From: Ditylenchus dipsaci
Taxonomy: Eukaryota; Nematoda; Chromadorea; Rhabditida; Anguinidae
Assembly (NCBI GenBank): GCA_004194705.1
Contig: SADC01000589.1
Coordinates: 1-64,000, forward strand
Direction: 5' to 3'
Length of the DNA stretch: 64,000 nt
Part shown: positions 1 to 10,524 of the stretch, piece after piece
Layout of the letters: each line of letters begins with the position of its first letter
Numbering within the stretch: the first letter of the stretch is position 1
Translations under genes and position numbers: made by a program
The notes under the pieces: model-generated
What the model was told of the DNA's origin: nothing
Databases searched by the model: none
Seen by the model: only the letters and a program-made list of their open reading frames with translations

Positions 1-200
1 GTTCTAATTTATTTGGCAAGCCAAATATGCTTTTTCACAGGGCCGTTTCGGCTAAACTACACCCTGGGTTTGAAATTGTGTGAGGAATTGGTTTTGTTAG
101 GACCAAAATTGTGATTTTAACCAGTTTGATTTAGAAAGTTACAGCTATTGAATTAAATTTGTTTATTGCTTTTTTTCATAGTGTCTCTATTTTTTTAATA
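1..200. other. Unassigned AT-rich sequence with a small repeat fragment
   Basis: No gene is visible. Bases about 12-40 resemble an inner part of the MITE at 3365-3553 (a GCCAAATA-GCTTTTTCA motif), so this is probably the tail of a repeat cut by the window edge. Confidence 0.4.
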
Positions 201-822
201 ACAGTCGAAACTCCCATTAACATACTCCCCAATCAAACATACGCTCTCCATTAACATACGCGCTGGCTAAGCTTTGTGTGGTTGGTTCTTCGATATGAGC
301 AAAAATTACCTCCCCCATTAACATACACTCCCGTTAACATACCCTCTCATTAACATACGGCCAGACTCGGTCCCGTTCAAACAATTGGCTCTCCCATGTA
401 ACATACAGTCGATCATTTTTTCGAATTTTTTCGAATTAGAACCCCTGTTTCTACAAAAATTTTACAAATCTCATTTTTATGAAATTTCGAAAAAACTTGT
501 GGGATCAAGGCAAAGCTTTTAATTTTTATAAAAAAATTTGCCTTGGTCCCCCAAGCTGTCTAAAATTTGATATATAAAAAATTGCCTTAGTCTCCAAGCT
601 GCTTTAACTGAGGGGTGTGTTTCGAATCGACTGAGAAGTGTGTTCCCGTAATTGACTGTATGGTGTGTCCCGAAATTTTGGCCTTAAAATTAAACGGACT
701 CTCCTATTAACATATGCTGAGCTAAATTATGGAATCTGGCTCTCTCATTAACATACACCCTCTCATTACATACGGGAAGTCCAGACCCAAGGGTGTATGT
801 TAATGGGAGTTTGACTGTATTG
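201..822. mobile_element. MITE-like element with terminal inverted repeats
   Basis: The left end reads ACAGTCGAAACTCCCATTAA. The right end reads as its inverse (TTAATGGGAGTTTGACTGTA), and the CATTAACATAC motif recurs several times in both subterminal zones. There is no coding capacity. The ends fit the TACAGT group found several times in this window. A TA target site is likely, but the left end has a one-base offset. Confidence 0.65.
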
Positions 823-1683
823 AATTTGGTGTACAAGGATGGACGCTTGCAGTCTTAGGTCATAAGGTCAGCTTCGAGGCAAGCAACATATGGGAAGCAA
901 CCATTTAGTGAGTTAGCCTTGTGGAGCGAGCCGCGTTAATCTCATGCTACGAGAGCTAGACCTAAGGTTACGGCAGAATGAGAGGACTCGATACCGGCCT
1001 CACAACCGTTAGTTCAACATCCTGCTTACACCAAAAAATCTTAATTTCAGACGGTGCGAGGAAGCCCTTGACAAATTTTTAAAAATTTGCAGGTTTGCTG
1101 GACCACCCTGTATGACGGAAAATATATCGGAGAATTTTCTCGATTCAGCAACCCTACTTTTTTAGCTAGTATTATAACTTCAATTGCTGTACCTCCTTTT
1201 GTGGAAGTATCACCTCTGGGGTCCGATTTACTTACTATGAAGTCATGGAATCAGAATCCCCGCGATAGGGTCAAAAAATGACACCCCGTTAAGCCTTTTT
1301 TCAGACCAGAAAAGTTATTTTACGGAGCTGTTTATTGCATTTTCAGATCTACTCGATTATTACTCCCCCCCTCTAAAAATAGCTCCTCCGGAATTCAGCT
1401 TCGCTCAATCCTCAGATCTACTCGGTTATGAATAGATCAGCCTTTCGCACTACCCAAAATCAACGATGAAATTTTAACGATGGATTTCAATAAAATTTGT
1501 AATCAATATCTTTTGTTCAGAAAATTTTTATTTTCAAGTTGTGTGCATTTAGTGCTCAAAATGATCGCTAGGGTCTAGCAAACAAAAAATTAAAAAGTTC
1601 ATATGAAAAACAGCAAAACCAAGTCACATAACAGCGTTTTACGTGACCTAATCTCAGTAACACATTATTTCTAAAGAAATTTC
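823..1683. other. No gene seen
   Basis: Both strands lack a convincing coding signal. A short ORF at 1087-1281 has no recognisable domain, signal peptide or splice context. A short duplicated phrase (AGATCTACTCG) occurs near 1346 and 1416. Confidence 0.4.
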
Positions 1684-2365
1684 GACCCTACCAGAGTATA
1701 CCCCCCCCCCCCCCCCCCAAATGAATTTTTTTCAAAGTGTTTTTAAACACCCTATATCGACTCAAAATTGCCTCGGGAGTTCAAAAAAGACATTATTTTA
1801 AGTTCTGGTTAATAAAACTCGAGTTTTGGACATTTTGTAATTTTGACCATTTGCCTGTTTTGGCATGTTTTGGTCACTGGAGCTGGGCAAAAATAGTCTC
1901 TAAATGCATTTTTGTTCAAGAGTCTTGCTCGGAATTATGTCTGAGGTAAGTGAGTGCGCGCATCTCTAACCAACCAAGCCCTCTGCGACCCCGAAAGGGC
2001 TTGGTTGCTTGGGGTTGAGATGTGCACACCCACAAATCACTCGAAAGTGACTCTGGATGCATGAAAAAGCATGCATACCAGAGTTTATTATGCGGTAGGC
2101 CCAGTCAACAAAACTATATTCAACATCTTCCTTTTCACACTAAATTGGCCCTTTTTTGGTACTTCCCATTTTAATATGGCCCTAAATCCCTCAAAAATGG
2201 TCAAAATAAATATATTTGGGGTCCCAAAACTCAATTTTTATTGACTATAACACAAAAATAATGCCTTTTCGAGCTTCTGAGGTGATTTTGAGTCGATATA
2301 GGGTGTTTGGAAACACTTTAAAAAAATTTCATTTGGGGAGGGGGGGGGTATACTCCGGTAGCGCC
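1684..2365. mobile_element. Non-autonomous palindromic element with 8-bp TSD and poly-C/poly-G ends
   Basis: GAAATTTC at 1676-1683 and at 2366-2373 is an exact 8-bp target-site duplication. The inverted ends run through CTACC-GAGTATACCCC followed by a C tract, then about 50 bp more of inverted identity (AAACACCCTATATCGACTCA). The centre (about 1905-2145) holds palindromic module A, shared with five other places in the window. There is no ORF of note. The transposase that mobilised it is unknown; 8-bp duplications fit hAT-type integration. Confidence 0.8.
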
Positions 2366-2373
2366 GAAATTTC

Positions 2374-2742
2374 ATATAAACTTGTGAATTTTTCCAAAAT
2401 GTTCGCTACACTTTAGCGGTTATTTTGAGTTCTTAATGCACATTTATCCGAAAAAAATTGCGAACAAAAGTCGTTAATACAATTTTCCAACAAAAATCAT
2501 GATACCCCATGATATCATGAACATTTCAGTGAGGCTTTATTCAAAAGACGACTGCTTTTTCTCAGAAATTTGTATATTTTTAAAATTAGTTCTAAGAGAT
2601 GGTATTTTGACTATTTATCATAGCGCAAATAAAAGCCCGCATCGTGGCTACATAATGATATAAGAATGTAAAAAATTAATGCAAATGTTTAAAAAATTTT
2701 TGTCAAAATATTAACAGGTTATTTAAATACAAAGTCGGCATC
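2374..2742. other. No gene seen
   Basis: AT-rich spacer between two elements. It has small internal palindromes (for example around CATGATATCATGA near 2510) and no coding signal. Confidence 0.4.
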
Positions 2743-3249
2743 TACAGGGTTGTCCAAAAAAACCGCCCCATGCTCGAAAAATTAGCGTACGTAACCCCTT
2801 GCACAACACATTTCTGAACTTTTTTTTTCGAAAATCTCGACAGAAGTATGATTATGAAAAAAAGATGGACCAACATACATTCAAAAAAAATTATTTCATA
2901 GCCTGCAACGTCCAACTAGCGTCATACAGTCTACTCTCGTTAAACTGGCACCATCGATAAACTGGCACCCCAGGCTGGTCCCCAGGGGTGCCAGTTTATC
3001 GAGAGCATACTGTATAGTTTTTCCTGTTCTGCTTGTTGCTGGGTTTATCAGAAAAGGCTCCATGCTTAAAAAAAGTTACCCTCTTTACTAGACCAGTACT
3101 GATATGGGTTCTTAAATTCACTGTAAATGTTGTTTTATGAAAAAAATTGTAGAAAAGTAGATAAAATATGAGTCATTTTCGAAAATTGCTTTAAAAAATT
3201 TATTTCAATAGTTTTTCGCAATGAGGCGGTTTTTTCGACTAACCCTGTA
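2743..3249. mobile_element. Mariner-like MITE (TACAGGGTT ends), interrupted by a smaller MITE
   Basis: The left end TACAGGGTTGTCCAAAAAAA and the inverse of the right end (TACAGGGTTAGTCGAAAAAA, then CCGCC) match. The TACAGGGT start with TA at both outer edges is typical of Tc1/mariner-derived MITEs. A 90-bp MITE of another family sits inside it at 2925-3014, so this element is the older of the two. Confidence 0.7.
2925..3014. mobile_element. 90-bp hairpin MITE, family TACAGTCTACTCTCG
   Basis: It starts TACAGTCTACTCTCGTTAAA and ends in the near inverse (TTTATCGAGAGCATACTGTA). The body is made of inverted copies of AAACTGGCACC. Family members also lie at 3365-3553 and 38512-38675. The flanks fit a TA target. 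Confidence 0.8.
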
Positions 3250-3878
3250 CAGGGTGGGGCGAAAAAATTCATCCATTTTTAGAAATTTTTGTCAAGGGCT
3301 TCCGCGCAACGGTGAAAACCCAAAAAAATATGGTTTCCACCAACATCACAGAAGAAGCTTTAGCTACAGTCTACTCTCGATAAACTGGCACCCTGGGGAT
3401 CAGCCTGGGGTGCCAGTTTATCGGGGGTGCCAGTTTAGTGGGATGTTACTTTGCCTAATTTCTCTGTCGGCCAGCCAAATAGGCTTTTTCAAAGTGCCAG
3501 TTTATCGAGGGTGCCAGTTTATTGGAGTGCCAGTTTAACGAGAGTAGACTGTACAAGGGTTATTACACTCAACAAAAAATATTTTATCAGTCAGAATATT
3601 ACAAATGACAACCTAAAAAATATCACGAAAATGATACTATTCAAAGAGAATATGTGACTGTTCTTTCTTCTTTTCATCGGACGTTAACAATCTTTTGAAA
3701 ATTCTTGACGTCGATTGCTGACTTTCCAGCTGACTTTGCTCCGTAAAAAATAAGGAGAGAAAACGCGACACGCAACTCTAAAAATTTCATCAAAAGAGAT
3801 TTTGAGAGATAGGCGCTAAGAGATAGGCGCTAATTTAAACAAGTACAGAATGGCCGCGTTTTATCGCCCCACCCTGTA
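3248..3878. mobile_element. Mariner-like MITE (TACAGGGTGGGGCGA ends) with nested MITE
   Basis: Left end TACAGGGTGGGGCGAAAAAA; right end TATCGCCCCACCCTGTA. It directly abuts the preceding element and shares its TA. Another member of the TACAGTCTACTCTCG family lies inside at 3365-3553, so the same small MITE has landed in two neighbouring mariner-like hosts. Confidence 0.7.
3365..3553. mobile_element. MITE, family TACAGTCTACTCTCG (long form)
   Basis: The ends TACAGTCTACTCTCGATAAA and the inverse TTTAACGAGAGTAGACTGTA are almost exact inverted repeats. The interior repeats GTGCCAGTTTAT in both orientations, and a GCCAAATAGGCTTTTTCA segment resembles the left edge of the window. Confidence 0.8.
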
Positions 3879-4350
3879 CATGTTGGTGTTCATGAAAAAA
3901 TTCTAAACATTTTTATATAATTTTACACTTTCTATATGACATTGTATAGCCACGATACTGGGCTTTTATTTGCGCTATTACAAGCAGTCGAAATACCATC
4001 GTGTCAGATTCAAAATTCAAAAAATGTTCAAATTCATGAGAAAAAGTAGTCACTTTTTGAATTCCAAATTTCATTCAATAACAAATTCCATTTAGGAACA
4101 TAGAAAATAGCGGCAGCACGTTTTTATTTAACTTCGTGGTGCTGTACAAGAATCTGCAAAAAAAATCTGAATGAGGTCTTGAAAAAACACTGCTTAAGGT
4201 TCTCTGGTTAGATAAATTCTGAATTTAATTTTTTTCGCAAAACCACATGGAGAACCCAGAAGAATTTTACGAAACACCACAAGAGAAACCAGAAAAAGCT
4301 ACTCCCAAACCACAAGTGAATCTCACTTTGTACTTCTCTTTACGACTCGG
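3879..4350. other. No gene seen
   Basis: AT-rich sequence with no supported ORF, RNA gene or clear repeat boundary. Confidence 0.35.
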
Positions 4351-4352
4351 AC

Positions 4353-5087
4353 GACACGGTGAAAAAAAAACAGTTTTTCTGACCAAACTATCCGATAGTA
4401 GGAATTAACCTTTTTCGATTACGCCAAATATATTTGGACAGGTATTAAAAATATTAACTCAAAAAGGTTCACAGAAGGTTGAATTGAAGTTCAATTCAAT
4501 ATTTATTATGTTCAATTGAACCTCTCACGAAACTTTAAAAGTTGATCTTCAAAAAGTTTGACAAGAAGTTCAAGTGAACTACATAAATGTTTAATTAAAG
4601 TTCACTGGAACTTCATGTGAAACTTTTTGAAGATCACCAAAAAGAGTTTCACAAGAGGTTCAATTGAACATTAAAAATTTTCAAATGAAGTTCACGTGAG
4701 CCTCATATAAACCTTTCTAAGTTGATCTTCAAAAAGTTTCATACGAAGTTGAAATAAACTTTATATGAATCTTTTAAGGTTCGTATGAAGTTCATTGCAG
4801 GACTAAACCTGCCATGAACTTCAGGCCAACATTTTTTGAACTTCAATAGACCATTTATTTGCAAAAACGGTTGTATGAAGTTCACTAAAGGTTGAGCGCA
4901 AGTTCATAGCAGGCTGCGAACCTGCTATGAATCCTCACTGAACTTCAAATGAGCTTTGAAAAACGGTGCAGGTTCAATTGAACCTCAGATAATAATCAAA
5001 AAGCCGATTTTGAAGTTCATTGCAGGCTCGAACCTGCCCTGAACCTCGGCCAGCCTACCCTGAAGTTCACTTTTTTTAGCCGTGTAG
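4353..5087. repeat. Dense array of TTCAATTGAA/GAAGTTCA palindromic units between CACGG-ends
   Basis: For about 640 bp the sequence is a loose array of palindromic units around AGGTTCAATTGAACTTC and GGTTCGAGCCTGC, with half-sites in both orientations every 15-25 bp. The outer edges (CACGGTGAAAAAAAAA on the left; inverse of TTTTTTTAGCCGTG on the right) suggest inverted ends of one element. No ORF crosses it. Confidence 0.6.
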
Positions 5088-6440
5088 TTATACCTGGTGG
5101 TTTCTCATCCACTTAAATGCCTACTTTCCTTTAAAAACTATTTTTCGAAAAATATCTGAGAAACCGCAGCTTTTAATTTTCAAATAAACTATTTGATAAA
5201 CTATTTGAAATTAGTGCCCAAATAAGACTTGCCCAAATTTGGTCTGCCAAAAGAAGGGTGCCCAAATGAGCAGTAACCGTGCATGCACCCTAAATCCGCT
5301 ATTTTTAACATTATGATATGTTAAATACTTCAAATGTTATAAATATTATAATATTTCAAGTACCTAGGCTGGATTGTGGTTGTTTAGGGCAGTTTGGGGT
5401 ATCTAGAGCTCACAGCCCCCCAAAATTCAAATTCATAATCACTTTAAAATAAACAAAACGCCAAGAAATTTGAATAAGATTTTTGCAAATGTTGTTTTTC
5501 ACATGTTTTGGGGCAAATCGAGGTCTGTTTTCGACTTCTGTCATACAAATTTATTGCCAAACTGAAAGCAATTCAGGTAAAACTATTTATTAGACATCGA
5601 TATCCGAATTCAGATCAAAAACAACATTTCTAACATAACTTTCTTCGATAATTTTCTTCAATATTTTTTCTCTTCTTCCAAGTGACGCGAACCTTCGTTC
5701 ATCCCCATTCCAAAGAGTAGTTACAGCAATTTTTGAAAGGTCAGATTTGGAGGGAGGGGTATTCGCTACTAGCGCCGCTTTACTTATTTTATTGATGTTT
5801 GAAAGGACGGTAGCAAATTTCTAAACTTAGAGCTGCACAAAAAACTTGATGGAAATGTTTTTATATCAAAATGACTTTAGAAATGTGAGTAGCTTGAGAA
5901 AGCTTGCTCTGGTAAGGAACGGTTAAAAAAGTCTCCTGTTTGCGTAGCAACATTTTCTCGGATAAAGTTCTAGGCTGAACCGGGGCTGTGCAAGAACATC
6001 GAAAATAAGCAGGGAGTTATTAGATTATAGGATATCAAAGCAGCGAGTAACAAAAATGGGCGATTTTTTTGATAGAAAGCAGGTTTGAAATCTTAACTAG
6101 GTATTAGCTTCAATAATTGTGTAACCGTTGACAGTCTACTTGGGCCTCTAAGAGACTGATACCGAACTCGTAAATAAAATATTAAAAAACATAAAGCATG
6201 CACCCAGAGAGATCCGGACAAGCAACTTTTAAATGGGGTTAATTTGAAATTTATACGGACGATAGATGTAGCCTCTTTTTGAAAAAGAGGTATGATAAAT
6301 GAAGATATCTTGGTATCAATTAAAACGTTCTGAAGGATTTAGTTCGGTTGACCGCACAACAACTGTGTTTCTTTGAACATCCATGCTCACCCGAAACGCC
6401 TTCATCAATAAATCCAGCTTTATTGACTTCAAAAACAACA
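5088..6440. other. No gene seen; one MITE-edge fragment
   Basis: No coding signal on either strand. The stretch around 5740-5780 (GGGAGGGGTATTCGCTACTAGCGCC-like) matches the right edge of the poly-C/poly-G elements at 1684-2365 and 23390-23633, so a truncated copy ends here. Confidence 0.35.
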
Positions 6441-6463
6441 TTCATTATTAAATAAAGTTGCGG

Positions 6464-6640
6464 CAGAAAAAAGCGAATTGATGGCAGAAATAAGCGAATT
6501 TACGGCGAAAAAAAGTAAATTTACGGCGAAAAAGTAAATTGGCGAAAAAACATTTTGCGGCAGAAAAAAGTAAATTAGCGGCAAGAAAAGTAAATTAGCG
6601 GCAAAAAAAGTATTTCTGCGGCAAAAAAAGTCTTTTTACC
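6464..6640. repeat. Short-period array (unit about AAAGTAAATTAGCGGCAA)
   Basis: About nine degenerate units of 17-20 bp with core GCGGCAAAAAAAGTAAATT. The array abuts the left end of the palindromic element at 6642-7910. Confidence 0.7.
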
Positions 6641-6641
6641 G

Positions 6642-7910
6642 TAGTATGCAAAACCTATAAAATGACAATTTTCTGACTATTTTTCTGGCGTTTTGAACCT
6701 ATAAAACTTACTTGTAAATTTTATAGGTGTTTTTATAGGTTTTTTAGGTGTTTATAGGTTTTGTAAGTTTCGTTGTTTCATTGTATCTTCTCTGTTTTAC
6801 TTATAATTTTACATCTAAAGTCACGTTATATCGTATTTATGTTAAGCATTTATCCATTCATGATGAGTGATATTGGCGAGCAGCGAGAATTGAGCAGGAC
6901 GAACAGCTATGAAGAGGGCGAAAACTATGTAAAAGATAGACGCTCTAACGTAACTATCCATGCTTTTCTTATATTTATTGATTTTTATCTTTTTTGCGGT
7001 CCAATTTGATCCTAGTAAACATTATAGTGGGGCGCCCGTCCGACGAAGATGGGCCGCGGCCGTCCCGTTCCGTCCGGACGGTCTAGCAATTGGGTTAGCA
7101 AATATGGACGGTCTTCTTTCTAGAACATAAACTAACATGTTCTAATGCCAAAAACACAGCGACCGTCCATGCCCGTCCCTTTTTTCAATCGACCGGCCGC
7201 CACCGTCCTAAAAATTGTCGTTTTTTCGAAAAAAACATTTTTTTCTGACGGTGGCTGTGGGTTGACTAACAAAACGGACGGACAACGACGGTCGATCTGT
7301 TTTTCGCATAAGAACAAGGTAGCTCATATTTTAAAAATTACCGTTCAGACTTGATTGGCCAACTGTCTGTTTGCGGTGCATTTTTTGATCCTTTCACCCA
7401 TTCACAGCTTAAGGACATCTGCAGTAAAGTGCCTGGATTTAACCAATGTACCACTACAAAAGGCTTTATGATGTTATTTACTATGTTCTCGCTCCTCGCT
7501 CCTTGCCCCTTTAATTTTAGCCGTGCAAGTGAATAGTTCTGCCAGTGAACGGCATTCAAAGAGCTTCGGTCAAGTATCAACGATTACACAAGAAACAAAC
7601 TGGAACCAAAGAGCTAACATAGAAACCTGATTATGTTAAGAAAAAAGATTAATGATTAGTTCATCGTAGTGAAGATTTGTTGATAAAATTTCTATAACTT
7701 AGGACATCACACAATGCACTGTTATCACTGTCAGCCGATAAAGGGTTAAGAAACGAGAAAAAAATAGAGTAAAACAGAGAAAATATTATGAAGCAACGAA
7801 ACCTACAAAACCTATAAAAATACCTATAAAATTTACAAGTAAATTTATATGTTCAAAACGCCAGAAAAATTGTCAGAAATTGTCATTTTATAGGTTTGCG
7901 TACTATGCTT
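6642..7910. mobile_element. Long-TIR element enclosing a GC-rich GACGG repeat
   Basis: Roughly 150 bp at each end are inverted copies (TAGTATGCAAAACCTATAAA on the left; CCTATAAAATTTACAAG and GGTTTGCGTACTATGC on the right). Between about 7025 and 7300 lies a GC-rich block built from CCGTCC/GGACGG units in both orientations, similar to the block at 23140-23345. The ORFs inside are short and appear incidental. Confidence 0.6.
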
Positions 7911-7942
7911 TTTACGACGTGACCCCCAAATAACCCCCCCAC

Positions 7943-8197
7943 CAAATAACCCCCTAAATTCAAAATATTTTTGTCCTGGAAGGAAAAATGATTTTTTTTA
8001 ATGGAAACAGGTTGTTGTACCCGGCCAAGGGGTTGGCCGCTCCGCGGCCAAGACCAGCACACTCCACATTGCAAGAAATTGGGGAAAATATGTATGTTGT
8101 AACATCAAAATTTCAATTGTAACATCTCAAAAATACAGCTCAAAAATTTCATTTTTCCTTCCAGGACAAAAATTATTTTTGAATTTAGGGGGTTATG
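7943..8197. mobile_element. Palindromic MITE with module B centre
   Basis: The inverted arms AATAACCCCCTAAATTCAAA and its inverse near 8180 extend through GTCCTGGAAGGAAAAATGA. The centre (about 8020-8073) carries GGCCAAGACCAGCACACTCC, which recurs in two elements with different arms (about 21362-21410 and 33995-34045). Confidence 0.7.
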
Positions 8198-8331
8198 GGT
8201 TGTCTACTTTTGCAAAAGTTGAAGATTGTGCCAAAGTTGGCGCCAAAGTTGCCAACTTTGCCAATGTTGCACCAAAGTTGAACAATAGGGGGACCAAGGC
8301 AATTTTTGTACCAAAAAATAACTAGGTGTAC

Positions 8332-8650
8332 ACAAATCAAACTTTATTCAAAACGAACAAAAATAAAATTCTATTCCTCATCAAACAATCCATCAAACTC
8401 ATCGATTTCTTCCACAATATTATTTTCCTCAACATTTTCTTCCTCTTCTGAATCCGGCTCATCGATTTATTCCTTTATTTCGGTTTCTTGAGCAAATTGG
8501 CGTGCTAAGCCATGTCTGTTGCGTTTCCATTGTAATGAGCCGGACAGAACTTGCATGTAGCTACGGTTTTCTTTTTGCCATTGACCATTTCTTCACTCGA
8601 TGTGAAAAATTGCCAGCTCCAGTGCTTTGGATTTCTCATTCATTAGCCTA
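8332..8650 (-). pseudogene. hAT-type transposase remnant: BED zinc finger joined to an acidic tail
   Basis: On the minus strand, about 8645 to 8515 encodes an N-terminal BED-finger-like segment: Trp-Gln-Phe-Phe, then VATCKFCPAHYNGNATDMA, a stop codon where the conserved Lys/Arg should precede His, then HANLLKK. The Cys-x2-Cys and His spacing and the N-A-T-x-M motif are typical of hAT BED fingers. Directly downstream, after frame breaks, comes an acidic tail (IDEPDSEEEENVEENN) such as closes many nematode transposases. The catalytic core is absent, so this is an internally deleted, dead copy. Which hAT lineage it belongs to cannot be told from so little sequence. Confidence 0.55.
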
Positions 8651-8776
8651 AAACACAATTAAATGCAGGAAAAGCAGTCATGTGAGGGTTCCGCCATAAA
8701 CACGGCTCCTCAAACCAACAAATCGATTAGGTGAAATACCCAGACAAAGGCACGTAAAACCAGAGAAAGAGTGGGT

Positions 8777-9040
8777 TACCGTATATTCTCTATTAGAAGC
8801 CCGGGCTTCTATTTTTCAACCCTGAAAAAGTCGGAAAAAAAATATTTCGATTTTGAGATTTTTGAATGCTCAACTAAAATTTTAAAAGTGGAATCAGGTG
8901 AGCTCGTGCTAACTAAGAAAACGCGAAAAACAGATTTGCGAATTTCTTTTTCTAGGCTGATATATAGGTCGTCAAGGGGGCCTTCTATTAGAGAGGGGCC
9001 TTCTATTAGAGAGGGGCCTTCTAATCGAGAATATACGGTA
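8777..9040. mobile_element. MITE of the TACCGTAT family
   Basis: Left end TACCGTATATTCTCTATTAG; right end is the inverse (CTAATCGAGAATATACGGTA). The right half triplicates CCTTCTATTAGAGAGGGG. It is inserted in the hAT-like element around it. The same TACCGTAT termini occur at 11994-13020, 34305-34548 and 35415-37408. Confidence 0.75.
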
Positions 9041-9404
9041 AAAAAACCAAGAAAAGCACTTGAAAAAAGAGTTGTTTCGAAGAAAAAATTCATTTTATCC
9101 AGTGTGTGCCCGTTTTTCAATATCAGTTTTATCTACATCGCTTTGTTCAACTTTGGCATGATTTTGACTAGGTTTGCAAAAGTTGCCAACTTTGGCATTG
9201 GACAACCCTAAAAAGTCGTCTCTGGCAATGAGCCGAAGTGAACTGGGAGAAGCCAAGAGTCTCCTAATAGAATCCATTGTATGTCTCGTGTTGATTGTGG
9301 TGTGGTGCAGAATAAAGTGTTGACTGTTGTGTCTCCCCTGTCCGGTGCCGGAGGATTCTTGAAAAACCTTACTGTATTCACCAGTGTTTTGCTGAGGACA
9401 CTTT

Positions 9405-9720
9405 TTGGGCCTGTGAGTGAGAGTGAGTGAGAATGACATTTGTCCTCAGAGCCTGTGAGTGAGAGTGAGATTCAAAAAATTGTCCTCACAGAGTGTGAGT
9501 GAGAGTGAGAATTTTTTTTGCCTTTACAACCAGTGTTGTTCCGGCGCCAGCGCTGCTGCAGGAAAAAAAGCGCCGGGCCAGCGCTTGGCGCTGGAACAAT
9601 ACTGCTCACAACTTGTAAGTGAGAGTGAGATAAAAAAAAACAGTTTTTATTCTCAGTAAGAATTTCACTAACAGTGAGATTCTCACTGAAAGTGAGAATC
9701 TCAGTGAGAATTAGCGTATT
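9405..9720. repeat. GTGAGAGTGAGA repeat cluster
   Basis: Repeated GTGAGTGAGAGTGAGA blocks spaced by about 40-60 bp, interrupted by a small hAT-like MITE. A related cluster lies at 58175-58480. From about 9714 there is a degenerate half of the TACCGTAT-family end (CGTATTTCCTTTAATAAGAG). Confidence 0.65.
9531..9604. mobile_element. 74-bp hAT-like MITE
   Basis: The inverted ends CAGTGTTGTTCCGGCGCCAG and the inverse of GGCGCTGGAACAATACTG enclose only about 25 bp. The flanks TTTACAAC and CTCACAAC agree at 6 of 8 positions, as expected for an old 8-bp duplication. It is inserted in the GTGAGAGTGAGA cluster. Confidence 0.6.
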
Positions 9721-9769
9721 TCCTTTAATAAGAGCCCATGAGCGCTTATTTTCAAAATTATCCGTAAAA

Positions 9770-10140
9770 AAATTATCCGAAAAATACGTGTCTGCAGTTC
9801 CCTGCCCACAACTCTTCAGTATTAGTTTTGGTACTGACGGTTTTTTCGCAATTTTAATTTACATGATCGTCTACAACCTTACACTCAAAATGTAGTCCTG
9901 CTTCTTGGCGTCATTTTCAGTATATGGTCAAATATCATGTAGATCAAAATTGCCAAAAACATCAGTGCCAAAATAATACAGAATCCTGCCTCTCAAAATA
10001 CTCTTTTGTTGCTTGGTCAAACCTTAGCTAGCTACCTTGCTTTTCGGAAGTGATTTTGGTGTGTTAGAATTTCTATCTGGTTCTCCACAAAATTCTGGCT
10101 CTAAAAAGTCACTATTTTCAACTAATGCGTTGAAAAATAA
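9770..10140. other. No gene; fragment of the palindrome found at 62690-63506
   Basis: Around 9865-9960 the text (ACTCAAAATGTAGTCCTGC ... GGCGTCATTTTCAGTATA) resembles 63180-63240, the core of the large palindrome in the receptor intron. The rest shows nothing. Confidence 0.4.
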
Positions 10141-10516
10141 ATAAATTTATAGAGGTTCAGGTTATATGAAACTAAATAAGCATCATTTTGGTTGGTTTCG
10201 TTTCATTTTGATGGTCATTTGCATTAAATCATAAAATTAAGTAGTTTCTGGCAGCAAAGCAGTGCTGGAAAAGGTTACAATCGATTGCTCGATATTTTTT
10301 GACCCTAGAAATGAGTTAACTCACTAAAAATGGATTAATAAAATAGGCTCACTGGGATCGAATTTGCACCCACTGGGAATCGAACCTAAGAGTTCAAAAT
10401 ATTCGCATCTCGATGTGTAACGCCCCCCCTTTAATCTCTTTATCGCTCTTGACATCCATGCCTGTAACCCAAATAATATGACTTGGTCTCGAAAGGAAAG
10501 CATTTTTGAAGTGTGT
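10140..10516 (-). repeat. SINE-like repeat, minus orientation
   Basis: Read on the minus strand, GATGCGAATATTTTGAACTC precedes a B-box-like AGGTTCGATTCCCAGTGGG, as in the copies at 28005-28080 and (inverted) 28905-28980. The left part (AAACCAACC..., GGTCATTTGCATTAAATC) is related to about 28150-28235. It is probably tRNA-derived; no intact tRNA can be folded. Confidence 0.5.
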
Positions 10517-10524
10517 GTCGTGAC

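Larger units (their letters stand above)
8199..9211. mobile_element. hAT-like element with TGGGTTGTC/TAGGGTTGTC ends and CCAAAGTTGGCAACTTT repeats
   Basis: The left end (GGGTTGTC then CAAAAGTTG) and the inverse of the right end (TAGGGTTGTCCAATGCCAAA) match, and both subterminal zones repeat CCAAAGTTGGCAACTTTG. A BED-finger remnant inside (8330-8650) fits a hAT origin. No clean target duplication is visible, possibly because the left edge abuts another element. Confidence 0.5.

Noticed and set aside
7132..7580. Overlapping ORFs in the GACGG-rich block
   Set aside because: GC-rich palindromic repeats without stops; both strands open; no family recognised.
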